A stretch of DNA of 64,000 bases from the NCBI GenBank assembly GCA_946480925.1, contig CAMLLU010000007.1, forward strand, positions 62,001 through 126,000, given 5' to 3'. The translations under genes and the position numbers were made by a program. The DNA comes from an uncultured Rivibacter sp. GTDB taxonomy: Bacteria; Pseudomonadota; Gammaproteobacteria; Burkholderiales; Burkholderiaceae. The notes under the pieces were generated by a model that was given only the letters and a program-made list of their open reading frames with translations, did no database searches and was not told the DNA's origin. Of the stretch, positions 18,351-27,948 are shown piece by piece; position 1 is the first letter of the stretch, and the number at the start of each line of letters is the position of its first letter.

Positions 18351-21134
18351 TCAGCCGAACACCGTGCGCCACAGGGCCAGCACCGCGTCGCGTTGCGCTG
18401 CCAGCGCTCCGAGCTCGCTTTCGGCGATCTGCGTGGCGGCTTCGTCGAGTCGAGCACGGTGCTGTGCGCGGCGCAGCTCGCGGTAGGCATCGGCCGCCGC
18501 ATAACCCACGCCGGCGGGCAGCAGGCCGGCGCTTTCGGCGCGCTGCAGCAGCGCGATGTTGCCGGCGTCGTCCTGCAGCTCGGGGTACCGCGCGCTGTGC
18601 GCGAGCACCAGGTACTGCACCGCGAATTCCACGTCCATCATGCCGCCGGCGCTGTGCTTCACGTCGAAGCAGCCTTCCTTCACGGCATGTGCCTGCCGCA
18701 CGCGCTCGCGCATGGCCTGGATCTCGCCGCGCAGCGCCTGCGGATCGCGCTCGGCGGTGAGCACGGCGCGCCGCACGGCCTCGATGCGCGCAGCCATGGC
18801 CGTATCGCCGGCGCACCAGCGTGCCCGCGTGATGGCCTGGTGTTCCCAGGTCCATGCGGTGTTGCTGCCGCGCTGCTGCTGGTAGCGTTCGAAGGCTGCC
18901 AGCGACGTGACCAGCAGCCCCGAGTTGCCGTTGGGCCGCAGCGCGGTGTCGATCTCGAACAACTCGCCCGCCGCCGTGCGCAGCGTGAGCCAGGTGATCA
19001 GCTTGCGCGCGAACGCGGCATACGCCTCGGGCGCGCGCTCGTCGTCGTCGTCGAACACGAACACCACGTCGAGGTCGCTGCCGTAGCCCAGCTCCTTGCC
19101 GCCCAGCTTGCCGTAGGCGATGACGGCGAAGTTCGGCACCTCGCGGTGGCGGTTGCGCAGGTGCTGCCACGCCCAGCGGATGGTGCAGTCCAGCGTCGCA
19201 TCGGCCAGTGCAGACAGGTCGTCGGCCACCTGCTCGACGGTGAGCTGGCCTTCGACGTCGCGCACCAGCGTGCGGAACATCTCGGCATGGTGGGCGCGGC
19301 GCAAGGTGTCGAGCAGCGACTCCTCGTCGGCCTGGCCGCCGCGCGTCCACGCGCCGTGGCGCTCGCCGAGATCTTTCAGGAAGGCCTCGCGCTCGAAGCG
19401 GCCGTGCATCAGGCGTGGGTCGGCCAGTTCGTCGATCACGCCTGGGTGGCGCATCAGGTAGCGCATCGGCCAGCGTGCCAGGCCCAGCAGGCGCAGCAGT
19501 CTCGTCAGCACTTCCTGCCGCTCGATCAGCAGCGCGAGGTAGCTCTCGCGCCGCAGCAGCGGCTCCACCCAGTCGATGAACCGCATCACGGCATCTTCGC
19601 GGATGTGCACGTCGTCGATCGCGCTCGACGCGCGGCCGATCAGCTTGGCCAGGCGGTGGCGCGTCTCGTCGCGCAGCATGGCCACGCGCGGTCGCGCCGC
19701 GAAGGCCTTCACGCGTTCGGCCAGCTGCGCGGGCAGGCGTTCGAGGAAGGCTTCGCTGTCGAGCTGCAGCGGCACGCCCGAGCACAGCTTGCCCTTGCAG
19801 CCGTGGCCCGGCCCGGGCGCGCGGCCATCGTGCAGCAGCGCGTCGAACTCGGTGGCGACGAACTCGCGGTAAGTGCACAGCTTGTCGAGCAGCTCGCAGG
19901 TATCGGCCGTGCACGTGAAGCCCATCGACTGCGCGATCCACGCGAGGTCACCATCGCCGGTGGGTAGCACGTGGGTCTGCTGGTCGTCGAGGAACTGGAT
20001 GCGGTGCTCGACGCGTCGCAGGAACACATAGGCCTCGGCCAGCTGGGCGGCGGTGTCGGGCTTCATCACACCCACGGCGACGAGGCGCTGCAGCGCCGTC
20101 AGCGTGGGGCGGGTGCGGATCTCTGGGAAGTGCCCGCCGCGCACCACCTGCAGCAGTTGCACGGTGAACTCGATCTCGCGGATGCCGCCGCGCGAAAGCT
20201 TCACGTCGTTGGCGCGTTCGGGCCGGCCGGCGGCGCGGCGGCTCGCTTCGTCGCGGATCTTCGCGTGCAGCTGGCGCAGGCCCTCGAAGACGCCGTAGTC
20301 CAGATAGCGGCGGAACACGAAGGGCACCACCACGTCGCGCAGCTGCATGGCATTGCCGGATTCGAGCTCGGCACGCGGGGCCACCACGCGGCTCTTGAGC
20401 CATGCGAAGCGCTCCCACTCGCGGCCCTGCACGAGGAAGTACTCCTCCAGCATTGCAAGGCTCACCACCGGTGGGCCTGAGTTGCCGTTGGGTCGCAGCG
20501 CGAGGTCCACGCGGAACACGAAGCCGTCTTCGGTCACGTCGCCGATCAGCGCATACAGGCTGCGCGCCACCTGGCTGAAGTATTCGTGCGCGCTGATCAC
20601 CCCGGCGCCGCTGGCGCTGCCCGCGGTCTGGCCGTCTTCTTCGTAGACGTAGACGAGGTCGATGTCGGACGACACGTTGAGCTCGCGCGCGCCGAGCTTG
20701 CCCATGCCCACCACCCAGAAGCCGATGCGCTGGCCTGTGGGCGACAGCGGCGCGCCGTGACGCGCGTCCTGCTCGGCGAAGGCGTGGGTGAGCGCGTGGT
20801 CGAGCGTGCACTCGGCGAGCACCGTCATGGTCTGCGTCACGTCGTCGAGCGATGCGTTGTGCTCCACGTCGAGCACGGCCAGGCGTTCGAGCACGAGCTG
20901 GCGTGTCACTCGCAAGGCCGCCGGCAGCGCGTGGCCGCGACGCTGCAGTTCATCGATCAGGGTGTCGATGTGTTCACGTGTCGGCACGCCCGGCGACAGC
21001 AACAAAAGTTCACCTGCGTAGCGCCGGCGTACACGCTGCACGAAGCGAGAATGGTCAGCGCGTGCCGCGCTTGCTGCGTTGTGATTCGTAGTGGCGGCCG
21101 AGGCCGCGGATGCGGTGGTTGGCGTGAAACCCAT
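18351..21134 (-). CDS. glnE: Bifunctional glutamine synthetase adenylyltransferase/adenylyl-removing enzyme
   Basis: GlnE adenylylates and deadenylylates glutamine synthetase in response to PII and glutamine. The 927-residue product has the two expected nucleotidyltransferase domains. The N-terminal one, for removal, has GKLGARELNVSSDIDLVYVY near residue 155. The C-terminal one, for transfer, has GKLGGKELGYGSDLDVVFVF near 680, each followed by its helical GlnD-UR_UTase-like domain (RGGIREIEFTVQLLQ and SAGGMMDVEFAVQYL). Length is normal. It is divergent from yhdP, with a 109-base gap, and is followed by the rhombosortase gene. Confidence 0.96.
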   Translation of the reverse strand: MGFTPTTASAASAATTNHNAASAARADHSRFVQRVRRRYAGELLLLSPGVPTREHIDTLIDELQRRGHALPAALRVTRQLVLERLAVLDVEHNASLDDVTQTMTVLAECTLDHALTHAFAEQDARHGAPLSPTGQRIGFWVVGMGKLGARELNVSSDIDLVYVYEEDGQTAGSASGAGVISAHEYFSQVARSLYALIGDVTEDGFVFRVDLALRPNGNSGPPVVSLAMLEEYFLVQGREWERFAWLKSRVVAPRAELESGNAMQLRDVVVPFVFRRYLDYGVFEGLRQLHAKIRDEASRRAAGRPERANDVKLSRGGIREIEFTVQLLQVVRGGHFPEIRTRPTLTALQRLVAVGVMKPDTAAQLAEAYVFLRRVEHRIQFLDDQQTHVLPTGDGDLAWIAQSMGFTCTADTCELLDKLCTYREFVATEFDALLHDGRAPGPGHGCKGKLCSGVPLQLDSEAFLERLPAQLAERVKAFAARPRVAMLRDETRHRLAKLIGRASSAIDDVHIREDAVMRFIDWVEPLLRRESYLALLIERQEVLTRLLRLLGLARWPMRYLMRHPGVIDELADPRLMHGRFEREAFLKDLGERHGAWTRGGQADEESLLDTLRRAHHAEMFRTLVRDVEGQLTVEQVADDLSALADATLDCTIRWAWQHLRNRHREVPNFAVIAYGKLGGKELGYGSDLDVVFVFDDDDERAPEAYAAFARKLITWLTLRTAAGELFEIDTALRPNGNSGLLVTSLAAFERYQQQRGSNTAWTWEHQAITRARWCAGDTAMAARIEAVRRAVLTAERDPQALRGEIQAMRERVRQAHAVKEGCFDVKHSAGGMMDVEFAVQYLVLAHSARYPELQDDAGNIALLQRAESAGLLPAGVGYAAADAYRELRRAQHRARLDEAATQIAESELGALAAQRDAVLALWRTVFG

Positions 21135-21243
21135 CGAACTGCTCCGGGTCTATGCTAGGGTCGCCAGCCCGGCGGCGTCTGTGCCAAAAACCACGCGGCC
21201 GGTCGTTGCCGAACCCGCAGTCCGCTGGCGTCCCATTCGTTTC

Positions 21244-24200
21244 ATGCCATCCATCCCATCCCAAGACGCCACGGCGCCGGCAGAGCCTTGTGAACGCCGC
21301 ACGCGCCGATGGACGGTGGTGCTGCGCTGGACCCTCGGTCTGCTTCTTGCCGCGTGGAGTGTGCTTCTCGCGGCGTGGCTGATCCTCCAGTGGGGGATTT
21401 TGCCCCGGATAGAAACATGGCGACCCGAGCTCGAGGCGCGCGCTTCGCAGGCGCTTGGAGTACCGGTGCGCGTGGGCCACATCAGCGTGAAGTCCGGCGG
21501 CTGGATGCCCACCATCGAACTGCGCGACGTGGTGCTGCTCGATCCGCGGGCGCGCGAGGCCTTGCGGCTGCCGCGTGTGGTGGCCGTGCTGTCGGCCCGC
21601 TCCATGCTGCACTGGCGGCCGCACTTCGAGCAGCTGCACATCGAAGGGCCGCGGCTCGAAGTGCGACGCGATGCCGACGGCCGGCTCTACGTGGCGGGCC
21701 TGCGCTTCGGCTCTCCGGTGCAAGGCGAAACGGGCGACAGCGCCGTGGCCGACTGGTTCTTCGCCCAGCCCGAGTTCGTGATCCGCGGCGGTTCGCTGTT
21801 GTGGGTCGACGAAAAGCGCGGCCTGCCGCCGATGGAGCTGCAGCAGGTGGACCTGGTGGTGCGCAACCGGCCCGGCCTCGGCCGGCGCCACCACGACGTG
21901 CGGCTCGATGCCACGCCGCCGGCTGAATGGGGCGAGCGGTTCTCGCTGCGCGGCCGTTTCACGCAGCCCTTGGTCGATCGCAGCGGCCTCGTTTCGCATG
22001 GCCAGTGGCGCACCTGGCGCGGCACCGTGTATGCCGAACTTCCGGCGGCCGACGTGCAATCGCTCAAGCGCCACGTGGACCTGCCCTTCCAGTTGACCAG
22101 CGGGCATGGCGCGCTGCGCGCCTGGGTCGAGGTGCGCAACGGAGAGCCGCGTTCGGCCATTGCCGACGTGGCGCTGCGCGAAGTCGAAGCCACGCTGGGG
22201 GCCGACCTGCAGCCGCTGCGTTTCGAGCGCATGGATGGCCGCCTGAGCGGCGAGCGGCAAGAGGGCACGACGGCGTTGGGTGCAAAAGGCCTGAGCTTCA
22301 CCACCGGCGACGGCGTCGTGTGGCCGGCCGGCGACTTCAGCCTGCGCTGGCGCCACGACGACGACGGCGCCACGCTGGGCGGCGAGCTCTCGGCCCAGCG
22401 GCTGGACCTGGCCGTGCTGGCGCAGATAGCCTCCCGTGTGCCATTGGGTGAACCGTTGCGGCGCAACCTGCAGGCCCTGCAGCCCAGCGGCGTGGCCGGG
22501 CCGCTGACCGTGCGCTGGGACGGCTCGCCCGACGCGCCGCAACGCTACCGGGCACAGGCGCGTGTTGCAGCCCTGAGCCTGGCCGCGCAGCCGCTGCCAC
22601 CTGAATGGGGCGGCAGCGTCACACCGGCCGATCTGCCGGCCAGCGCGCCGGTGCCCGGCCACTGGATCGGCCGACCGGGCGTGCGCAATGCAGACGTCGA
22701 GCTCACCGCCACCGAACAAGGCGGCGAAGCGCGCGTGGCGCTGGCCAATGGCGCACTCGAATTCCCCGGCGTGTTCGAAGCGCCGGTCGTGGCGCTCGAC
22801 CGGCTCAGCGCCCAGTTGAACTGGCGTGTGAGCCAGCCGAAGCGCGATGCGGCGCGGCAGGTCGAGCTGCAGGTGCGCGGCCTGCGGTTCGCCAATGCTG
22901 ACGCTGAAGGCGAGTTCGACGCCGTATGGAGCATGGGGGCCGGCAGCGGCCATGGGCGCGGCCAGCGCCTGCCCGGGCTGCTGGACTTGAACGGCCGGTT
23001 GACCCACGCACGCGCGGCCGCGGTGGCGCGCTACCTGCCGTTGGGCATCCCCGAGGCCACCCGCCGCTATGTGCAGCAGGCGGCGCTGGACGGCACGGCT
23101 AGCGCGGTGCAGTTCAAGGTCAAGGGCGATCTGGCGGACTTCCCGTTCGGCCAGCCGTCGCCAACGACTCCGGGCGGGCGGATGCCCGCGCCGCTGCCGG
23201 GCGAGTTCCGCATTGCGGCGCGCATCGACAATGCCCGCTTCGCCTACATCCCGGGCCGGCCGGACGAAGCGCCCGGCGGCGAACACGGCGCCTGGCCGGT
23301 GTTCACGCAGCTCAAGGGCGAGCTCATCTTCGACCGCCACGCGATGGAGATCCGCAACGCCTCCGCACGCCTGGGCGACGTGGGCAGCGGCGGCTTCGAG
23401 CTCTACAAGGTCAACGGCGGCATCAAGCACCTCGGGCACGACTCGACGCTCTCGCTCAGCGGGCAGGGGCGCGGTCCGCTGGCCGACGCGCTGCGCTACG
23501 TGCAGAGCACGCCGATCTCGCGCTGGCTGCACGGTGCGCTCGACAGCGCCACCGGCACCGGCCTCACCGAGCTGCAACTGGCGCTCGACATACCGCTTTC
23601 GCGCAGCCGCGACGCCACCGTGTCCGGCCGTGTGCAACTGGCCAACAACGACGTGCGCCTGCGCTCCGACACACCGCTGCTGGCAGCGGCGCGCGCTCGC
23701 ATCGACTTTTCGCAGGAGAGCTTCTCGATCAATGGCGGCGCGGCCCGCGTGCTGGGCGGTGACCTGCAGTTCGAAGGCGGCCAGCGGCCGGGCGGCGCGG
23801 TGCGGCTGTCGGGCCAGGGCACGGTGTCGGCTGAAGGGCTTCGCCGAGCCACCGAGCTGGGCCCGCTGGCCCGCCTGGCCACGCAGATGAGCGGGCAGAC
23901 CAGCTACCGGCTGAACATCGCCTTCCCGCAGGGCCGCCCGCAGGTGGACCTCAGCAGCTCGCTGGTGGGCCTGGCGCTCGACCTGCCGGCGCCGCTGCGC
24001 AAGCCGGCCGAGCAGGCGCTGCCGCTCGAGCTGCACGCCGCGCCGCTGGCCGAAGCGCAAGGCCCCGCGCGAGACCAGCTGCGTTTCGACCTCGGCAACG
24101 TCGTGCATGCGCACTATCTGCGCGACCTTTCCGGCAACGCGCCGGCTGTGGTGCGCGGCGGCCTGGGCATCGGCGAAGCGGCACCGTCGCCGGCGGCCGG

Positions 24201-25494
24201 GGTGTCGGCCGCAGTGCAGCTTTCCAGTCTCGATCTCGACGCCTGGCGCGGCGTGCTCGACCGCCTGCAGGACAACACTGCGCAGGCTGCCGGCAGTGCC
24301 GGTGAAACCCGGCCGCAGAGCGCCTACCTGCCGGCGCAAGTCGCGCTGCGCACGCAAGACCTCAAGGCCAACGGGCGGCGGCTCACGCGCGTGGTGGCTG
24401 GCCTGTCCGAACACGATGGCCTGTGGCGTGCCACGGTGGAAGCCGACCAGCTGAGCGGTTATGTCGAATACGCCCCGCCCGGTCGGCTGGGCGGCGAGGC
24501 GGGGCGCGTGTATGCACGGCTGGCGCGGCTGTCGCTGCCGCGCAGCGAAGTCGAAGCAGTGGAGTCCCTGCTCGACAACTCGCCCGCCAACCTGCCGGCA
24601 CTGGACATCGTGGTCGACGACTTCGAGCTGCGCGGCAAGCGGCTCGGTCGCGTCGAAGTCGAGGCGGCCAACCGGGCCGTCGGCGGCACCGAAGGCGCGC
24701 GGGAATGGCGCCTCACCAAGCTCAACCTCGTCGTGCCGGAAGCACGGCTCACCGCCAGCGGCCAATGGGGCGGGGCCGTGGAGGCGGCGCGCGGCGGGTC
24801 GCCACGCCGCCGCGCGGTGATGGACTTCAAGCTCGATCTGGCCGACAGCGGCGCCTTCCTCACGCGGCTGCAGCTGCCCGGCACGCTGCGCGGCGGCAAG
24901 GGCCGGCTGACGGGCCAGGTGTCGTGGCTGGGCTCGCCGCTGTCGCCCGACTACGCCAGCTTGGCGGGCAACGTGCACCTCGCCATCGACGAAGGCCAGT
25001 TCCTCAAGGCCGACGCCGGTGCGGCCAAGCTGCTGTCGGTGCTGAGCCTGCAGTCGCTGCCGCGGCGCCTGCTGCTGGACTTCCGCGACGTGTTCCAGGA
25101 AGGCTTCAGCTTCGACAACGTCTCGGCCGACGTCGGCATCGCAGCCGGCGTGGCCACCACCAACAACCTGCGCATGCGTGGCGTGCAGGCCGTGGTGCTG
25201 ATGGAAGGCCAGGCCGACATCGGCCGCGAGACCCAGGACCTGCGCGTGTGGGTGGTGCCCGAGATCAACGCCGGTGCCGCGTCGCTGGCCTATGCGGTCA
25301 TCAACCCGGCCATCGGGCTGGGTACCTTCCTCGGCCAGATGTTCCTGCGCCGCCCGCTCATCGAGGCGGGCACGCGCGAATTCAAGGTCACCGGCTCGTG
25401 GGCCGACCCCAAGGTCGAACGCGTCGAACGCAAGTTGGGGGACGCGGTACCGGCCATGGAGCCGCCGCTCGCGGCCTCGTCCCCGTCACGCTGA
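21244..25494 (+). CDS. yhdP: YhdP-family AsmA-like intermembrane protein
   Basis: A 1416-residue protein with one N-terminal membrane helix (WTLGLLLAAWSVLLAAWLIL) and a very long beta-rich periplasmic body. It contains a DUF3971-like middle region and the AsmA-like C-terminal section (LLSVLSLQSLPRRLLLDF and FDNVSADVGIAAGVATTNNL). YhdP, with TamB and YdbH, is implicated in moving phospholipids from inner to outer membrane in E. coli. The ATG at 21244 starts directly before the Arg-rich segment preceding the helix; the frame is open upstream into the glnE divergent region. Length matches the family (about 1260-1450). Confidence 0.9.
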   Translation: MPSIPSQDATAPAEPCERRTRRWTVVLRWTLGLLLAAWSVLLAAWLILQWGILPRIETWRPELEARASQALGVPVRVGHISVKSGGWMPTIELRDVVLLDPRAREALRLPRVVAVLSARSMLHWRPHFEQLHIEGPRLEVRRDADGRLYVAGLRFGSPVQGETGDSAVADWFFAQPEFVIRGGSLLWVDEKRGLPPMELQQVDLVVRNRPGLGRRHHDVRLDATPPAEWGERFSLRGRFTQPLVDRSGLVSHGQWRTWRGTVYAELPAADVQSLKRHVDLPFQLTSGHGALRAWVEVRNGEPRSAIADVALREVEATLGADLQPLRFERMDGRLSGERQEGTTALGAKGLSFTTGDGVVWPAGDFSLRWRHDDDGATLGGELSAQRLDLAVLAQIASRVPLGEPLRRNLQALQPSGVAGPLTVRWDGSPDAPQRYRAQARVAALSLAAQPLPPEWGGSVTPADLPASAPVPGHWIGRPGVRNADVELTATEQGGEARVALANGALEFPGVFEAPVVALDRLSAQLNWRVSQPKRDAARQVELQVRGLRFANADAEGEFDAVWSMGAGSGHGRGQRLPGLLDLNGRLTHARAAAVARYLPLGIPEATRRYVQQAALDGTASAVQFKVKGDLADFPFGQPSPTTPGGRMPAPLPGEFRIAARIDNARFAYIPGRPDEAPGGEHGAWPVFTQLKGELIFDRHAMEIRNASARLGDVGSGGFELYKVNGGIKHLGHDSTLSLSGQGRGPLADALRYVQSTPISRWLHGALDSATGTGLTELQLALDIPLSRSRDATVSGRVQLANNDVRLRSDTPLLAAARARIDFSQESFSINGGAARVLGGDLQFEGGQRPGGAVRLSGQGTVSAEGLRRATELGPLARLATQMSGQTSYRLNIAFPQGRPQVDLSSSLVGLALDLPAPLRKPAEQALPLELHAAPLAEAQGPARDQLRFDLGNVVHAHYLRDLSGNAPAVVRGGLGIGEAAPSPAAGVSAAVQLSSLDLDAWRGVLDRLQDNTAQAAGSAGETRPQSAYLPAQVALRTQDLKANGRRLTRVVAGLSEHDGLWRATVEADQLSGYVEYAPPGRLGGEAGRVYARLARLSLPRSEVEAVESLLDNSPANLPALDIVVDDFELRGKRLGRVEVEAANRAVGGTEGAREWRLTKLNLVVPEARLTASGQWGGAVEAARGGSPRRRAVMDFKLDLADSGAFLTRLQLPGTLRGGKGRLTGQVSWLGSPLSPDYASLAGNVHLAIDEGQFLKADAGAAKLLSVLSLQSLPRRLLLDFRDVFQEGFSFDNVSADVGIAAGVATTNNLRMRGVQAVVLMEGQADIGRETQDLRVWVVPEINAGAASLAYAVINPAIGLGTFLGQMFLRRPLIEAGTREFKVTGSWADPKVERVERKLGDAVPAMEPPLAASSPSR

Positions 25495-25534
25495 AATTGA
25501 AGGCCATGCCAAGCAGCAAGCAGGAGTGCAAGCC

Positions 25535-26377
25535 ATGAAGGTCGCCGCCGTGCAGATGGTCGCCACCCCCAGGGTGGATGACAACCTCGACACCGCCCGC
25601 AGGCTCATTGCGCAGGCTGCCAGCCAGGGCGCCGAGCTCTTGGCACTGCCCGAGTACTTCTGCCTCATGGGCCACAAGGACCGCGACAAGCTCGGCGTGG
25701 CCGAAGCCGACGGCGAGGGCACCATCCAGCAGATGCTGGCGGCCACAGCGCGCGAGCATGGCGTCTGGCTCATCGGCGGCACCTTGCCCCTGCGCCTGGA
25801 CGGCGAGGTGCACGACAGCACCGCGGCCGACTGCCGGGCGCTCAACACCACGCTCGTCTACGCGCCCGACGGCACGCGCGCCGCCCGCTACGACAAGGTG
25901 CACCTGTTCCGCTTCGACGACGGCGAACGCTGCTACGACGAAGCCGCCACCCTGAGGGCCGGCCACGAACCGCGGGCCTTCGAGGCCACCGCACGCGACG
26001 GCGAAGGCTACCGAGCCGGCCTCTCGGTCTGCTACGACCTGCGCTTCCCCGAGCTGTACCGCGCGCTGATGCGCCCCGACCCGTGCGACCTCATCGTCGT
26101 GCCCGCGGCCTTCACCTACCCCACGGGCCAGGCCCACTGGGAACTGCTGCTGCGCGCCCGCGCGGTAGAAAACCAGTGCTACGTGCTGGCCCCCGCACAA
26201 GGCGGCCGCCACGAAAACGGCCGCCGCACCTGGGGCCATTCAATGCTGGTGGACCCGTGGGGCGAGGTGCTGGCCGTGCAGGCCGAAGGAGAGGGCGTCA
26301 TTTGCGGCGAGATAACACGCAAGCGCATCACGCAAGTCCGCAGCCAACTCCCCGCCCTCACACACAGGGTTCTCTAA
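25535..26377 (+). CDS. Carbon-nitrogen hydrolase, Nit-type (deaminated glutathione amidase-like)
   Basis: A 280-residue nitrilase-superfamily amidase. The catalytic triad is visible: Glu in LLALPEYF, Lys in RYDKVHLF, and Cys in SVCYDLRFPELYRAL, with the supporting VVPAAFTYPTG segment. The LFRFDDG and CYDLRFPELYR motifs are those of the Nit1 branch, whose members hydrolyse deaminated glutathione formed by transaminase side reactions. The ATG at 25535 has an AGGAG ribosome site at 25522-25526. It follows yhdP by 40 bases on the same strand, an arrangement common in betaproteobacteria. Confidence 0.9.
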   Translation: MKVAAVQMVATPRVDDNLDTARRLIAQAASQGAELLALPEYFCLMGHKDRDKLGVAEADGEGTIQQMLAATAREHGVWLIGGTLPLRLDGEVHDSTAADCRALNTTLVYAPDGTRAARYDKVHLFRFDDGERCYDEAATLRAGHEPRAFEATARDGEGYRAGLSVCYDLRFPELYRALMRPDPCDLIVVPAAFTYPTGQAHWELLLRARAVENQCYVLAPAQGGRHENGRRTWGHSMLVDPWGEVLAVQAEGEGVICGEITRKRITQVRSQLPALTHRVL

Positions 26378-26595
26378 AGCAACGGCGGCCCCTCACCAGG
26401 AGGCGCAAGGCCAAGAGGCCGAGCGCCGATCCGCACGGACCCCAAGGATCCGGCTCCGCCGGTCCAACGGGGTGCCTTGCAGGCCGCGCCGGTCCTTGCG
26501 GCCCGGCTCTTCGCCAGGCACGAAAGGTCCACTGGACCTTTCGTGTCCGGGCTCAGCCCCCTTGAGGGGGCGCGCGAAGCGCGTAGGGGGTGGGC
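26378..26595. repeat. Palindrome-rich intergenic region
   Basis: This 218-base gap between convergent genes holds two clear hairpins. A 27-base palindrome at 26519-26545 has 13-base arms CACGAAAGGTCCA / TGGACCTTTCGTG around a single C. A second at 26557-26570 reads CCCCCTTGAGGGGG and is followed by a run with GCGCGCGAAGCGCG. The GGATCCGGCTCCGCCGG stretch at 26447-26463 is also self-complementary. Such structure could serve as a bidirectional terminator or belong to a dispersed repeat family. Confidence 0.6.
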
Positions 26596-27792
26596 CTACC
26601 TCCAGCCAAACATCATCTGCCGCGCCAGGCGGGATTTCACGGGCCCCAGGCGTTGCAGTGCCGCCAGGCCCAGCCCGCGTGCGGTGGACAAGCCCGGCAG
26701 CTGCCATGTGAAGCTGCGTGCCAGGAAGTCGGTGGCGGCGATCAGTGCCCAGCGGTCCGGCGCGCGCTGCCATTCCACCTGGCGCAGTGCCGCATCCACC
26801 GAGCTCGCGCGGCGTAGCGCGTCCACCAGTTCGTGCGCATCGCGCAGCCCCAGGTTCAGCCCCTGGCCGGCCACCGGGTGCAGCGTCTGTGCCGCGTTGC
26901 CGATGCGCACGGTGCGTCCCTGCACCAGCGTGCGCTCGGCGTTGAGCCCGAGCGGAAAGGCCTTCAATGCCGACACGCCGGTGAGCCGGCCCACCTTTTC
27001 TTCGAACAGGTGGTTGAGCACGGCCACGCGCTGCGTGTCGCCCAGGTCTCGCACCGCGTCGTCGTCGCTCTCCACGCACCACACCAGCGCGGCGCGGTGT
27101 TCGCCTTCCCTGCGCGGCAACGGCAGCAATGCCGCCGGCCCCTGCGTGGTAAAGCGTTCATAAGCGCAGCCACCATGCGGCGCGGCCAGCGTCACGTGGC
27201 CGACCCAGGCGGTCTGGTGGTAGTCGTGGCTCAGGGCCTTGCGCACCTGGTCGGTGAAGACGCCGCCCTCGGCAACGACCACCAGATCGAAGCGCTCGGC
27301 GATGCCGGCATCCACCTCCACGCCATCGGCCAGCGGCTTGAGCGCCGACACGCGGGCGCCGAAGCGGCTGCGCAGGCGCTGCGGCTCGCGCCCGGCCGCA
27401 GCGAACCAGGCCGCCTGCAGCGGCGCCACGATGGCGCCATAGCTGGCCACCGCACCCAGCTGCGGCACCGCCTCGTCGATGGCACGGATCAGCACTTCGG
27501 GCTCGGGCGCCAGTCCCATCAACGCGGGCTGCTGCTGCGACACGTGCACGGAGGTGATCGCTTCGCTGGCCGGGGCAATGGCCGGCCACACGCCGAGCCG
27601 TTCGAATTCCTGCACGCTGCCCAGCGACAGCGCCAGCGTGCGAGGGTCGCCGGAAACGTCCTGTTCGGGGGGGCGGGCGTCAAACAGCGTGATCTGCACA
27701 GCCGGCAAGGTGCGGGCCGCATGCAGCGCCAGTGCCAGGCCCACCGGCCCAGCGCCCACCACCGCTAGCTGAAGGTTCTTGATCATGCTCAT
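26596..27792 (-). CDS. FAD-dependent hydroxylase, UbiH/COQ6 family
   Basis: A 398-residue flavoprotein monooxygenase. The N-terminal FAD-binding Rossmann motif is VVGAGPVGLALALHAAR, the DG-type motif appears as FDLVVVAEGGVF, and the C-terminal FAD-contact motif is RIGNAAQTLHPVAGQGLNLG. The GNAAQTLHP and GQGLNLGLRDAHEL segments are typical of the ubiquinone-ring hydroxylases UbiH, UbiF, UbiI and UbiM. Which ring carbon it attacks cannot be read from the sequence, so no symbol is assigned. It converges on the amidase gene across the palindrome-rich gap. Confidence 0.87.
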   Translation of the reverse strand: MSMIKNLQLAVVGAGPVGLALALHAARTLPAVQITLFDARPPEQDVSGDPRTLALSLGSVQEFERLGVWPAIAPASEAITSVHVSQQQPALMGLAPEPEVLIRAIDEAVPQLGAVASYGAIVAPLQAAWFAAAGREPQRLRSRFGARVSALKPLADGVEVDAGIAERFDLVVVAEGGVFTDQVRKALSHDYHQTAWVGHVTLAAPHGGCAYERFTTQGPAALLPLPRREGEHRAALVWCVESDDDAVRDLGDTQRVAVLNHLFEEKVGRLTGVSALKAFPLGLNAERTLVQGRTVRIGNAAQTLHPVAGQGLNLGLRDAHELVDALRRASSVDAALRQVEWQRAPDRWALIAATDFLARSFTWQLPGLSTARGLGLAALQRLGPVKSRLARQMMFGWR

Positions 27793-27850
27793 GGGTTCGG
27801 CTGCCTCAGGGTAAGCGCTACCCCTTGGATGTGGGTTCCCATCGGAACGC

Positions 27851-27869
27851 TCCCCCTAGTTATGGGGGA
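27851..27869. promoter_or_regulatory. Inverted repeat upstream of PEP-CTERM gene
   Basis: TCCCCCTAGTTATGGGGGA is an inverted repeat with 6-base arms, 79 bases before the PEP-CTERM start codon. A TACCCCT heptamer lies just upstream at 27819-27825. It could be an operator; the binding protein is unknown. Confidence 0.4.
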
Positions 27870-27948
27870 AGAGGCTCTTACAAGCTGTCACGCCCGCTGG
27901 CACATTGGCCTGGGTGATTTTGCCCCGATGAGAGAGAAAGGAGGTGCT

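Noticed and set aside
17725..19941. Long open frame continuous with the rhombosortase
   Set aside because: Beyond the glnE stop the frame runs antiparallel in register with glnE coding and encodes Arg/Ala-rich shadow sequence.
27895..27925. Sigma-54 promoter before the PEP-CTERM gene
   Set aside because: TGGCAC is present but the matching TTGC element at the required distance is missing.
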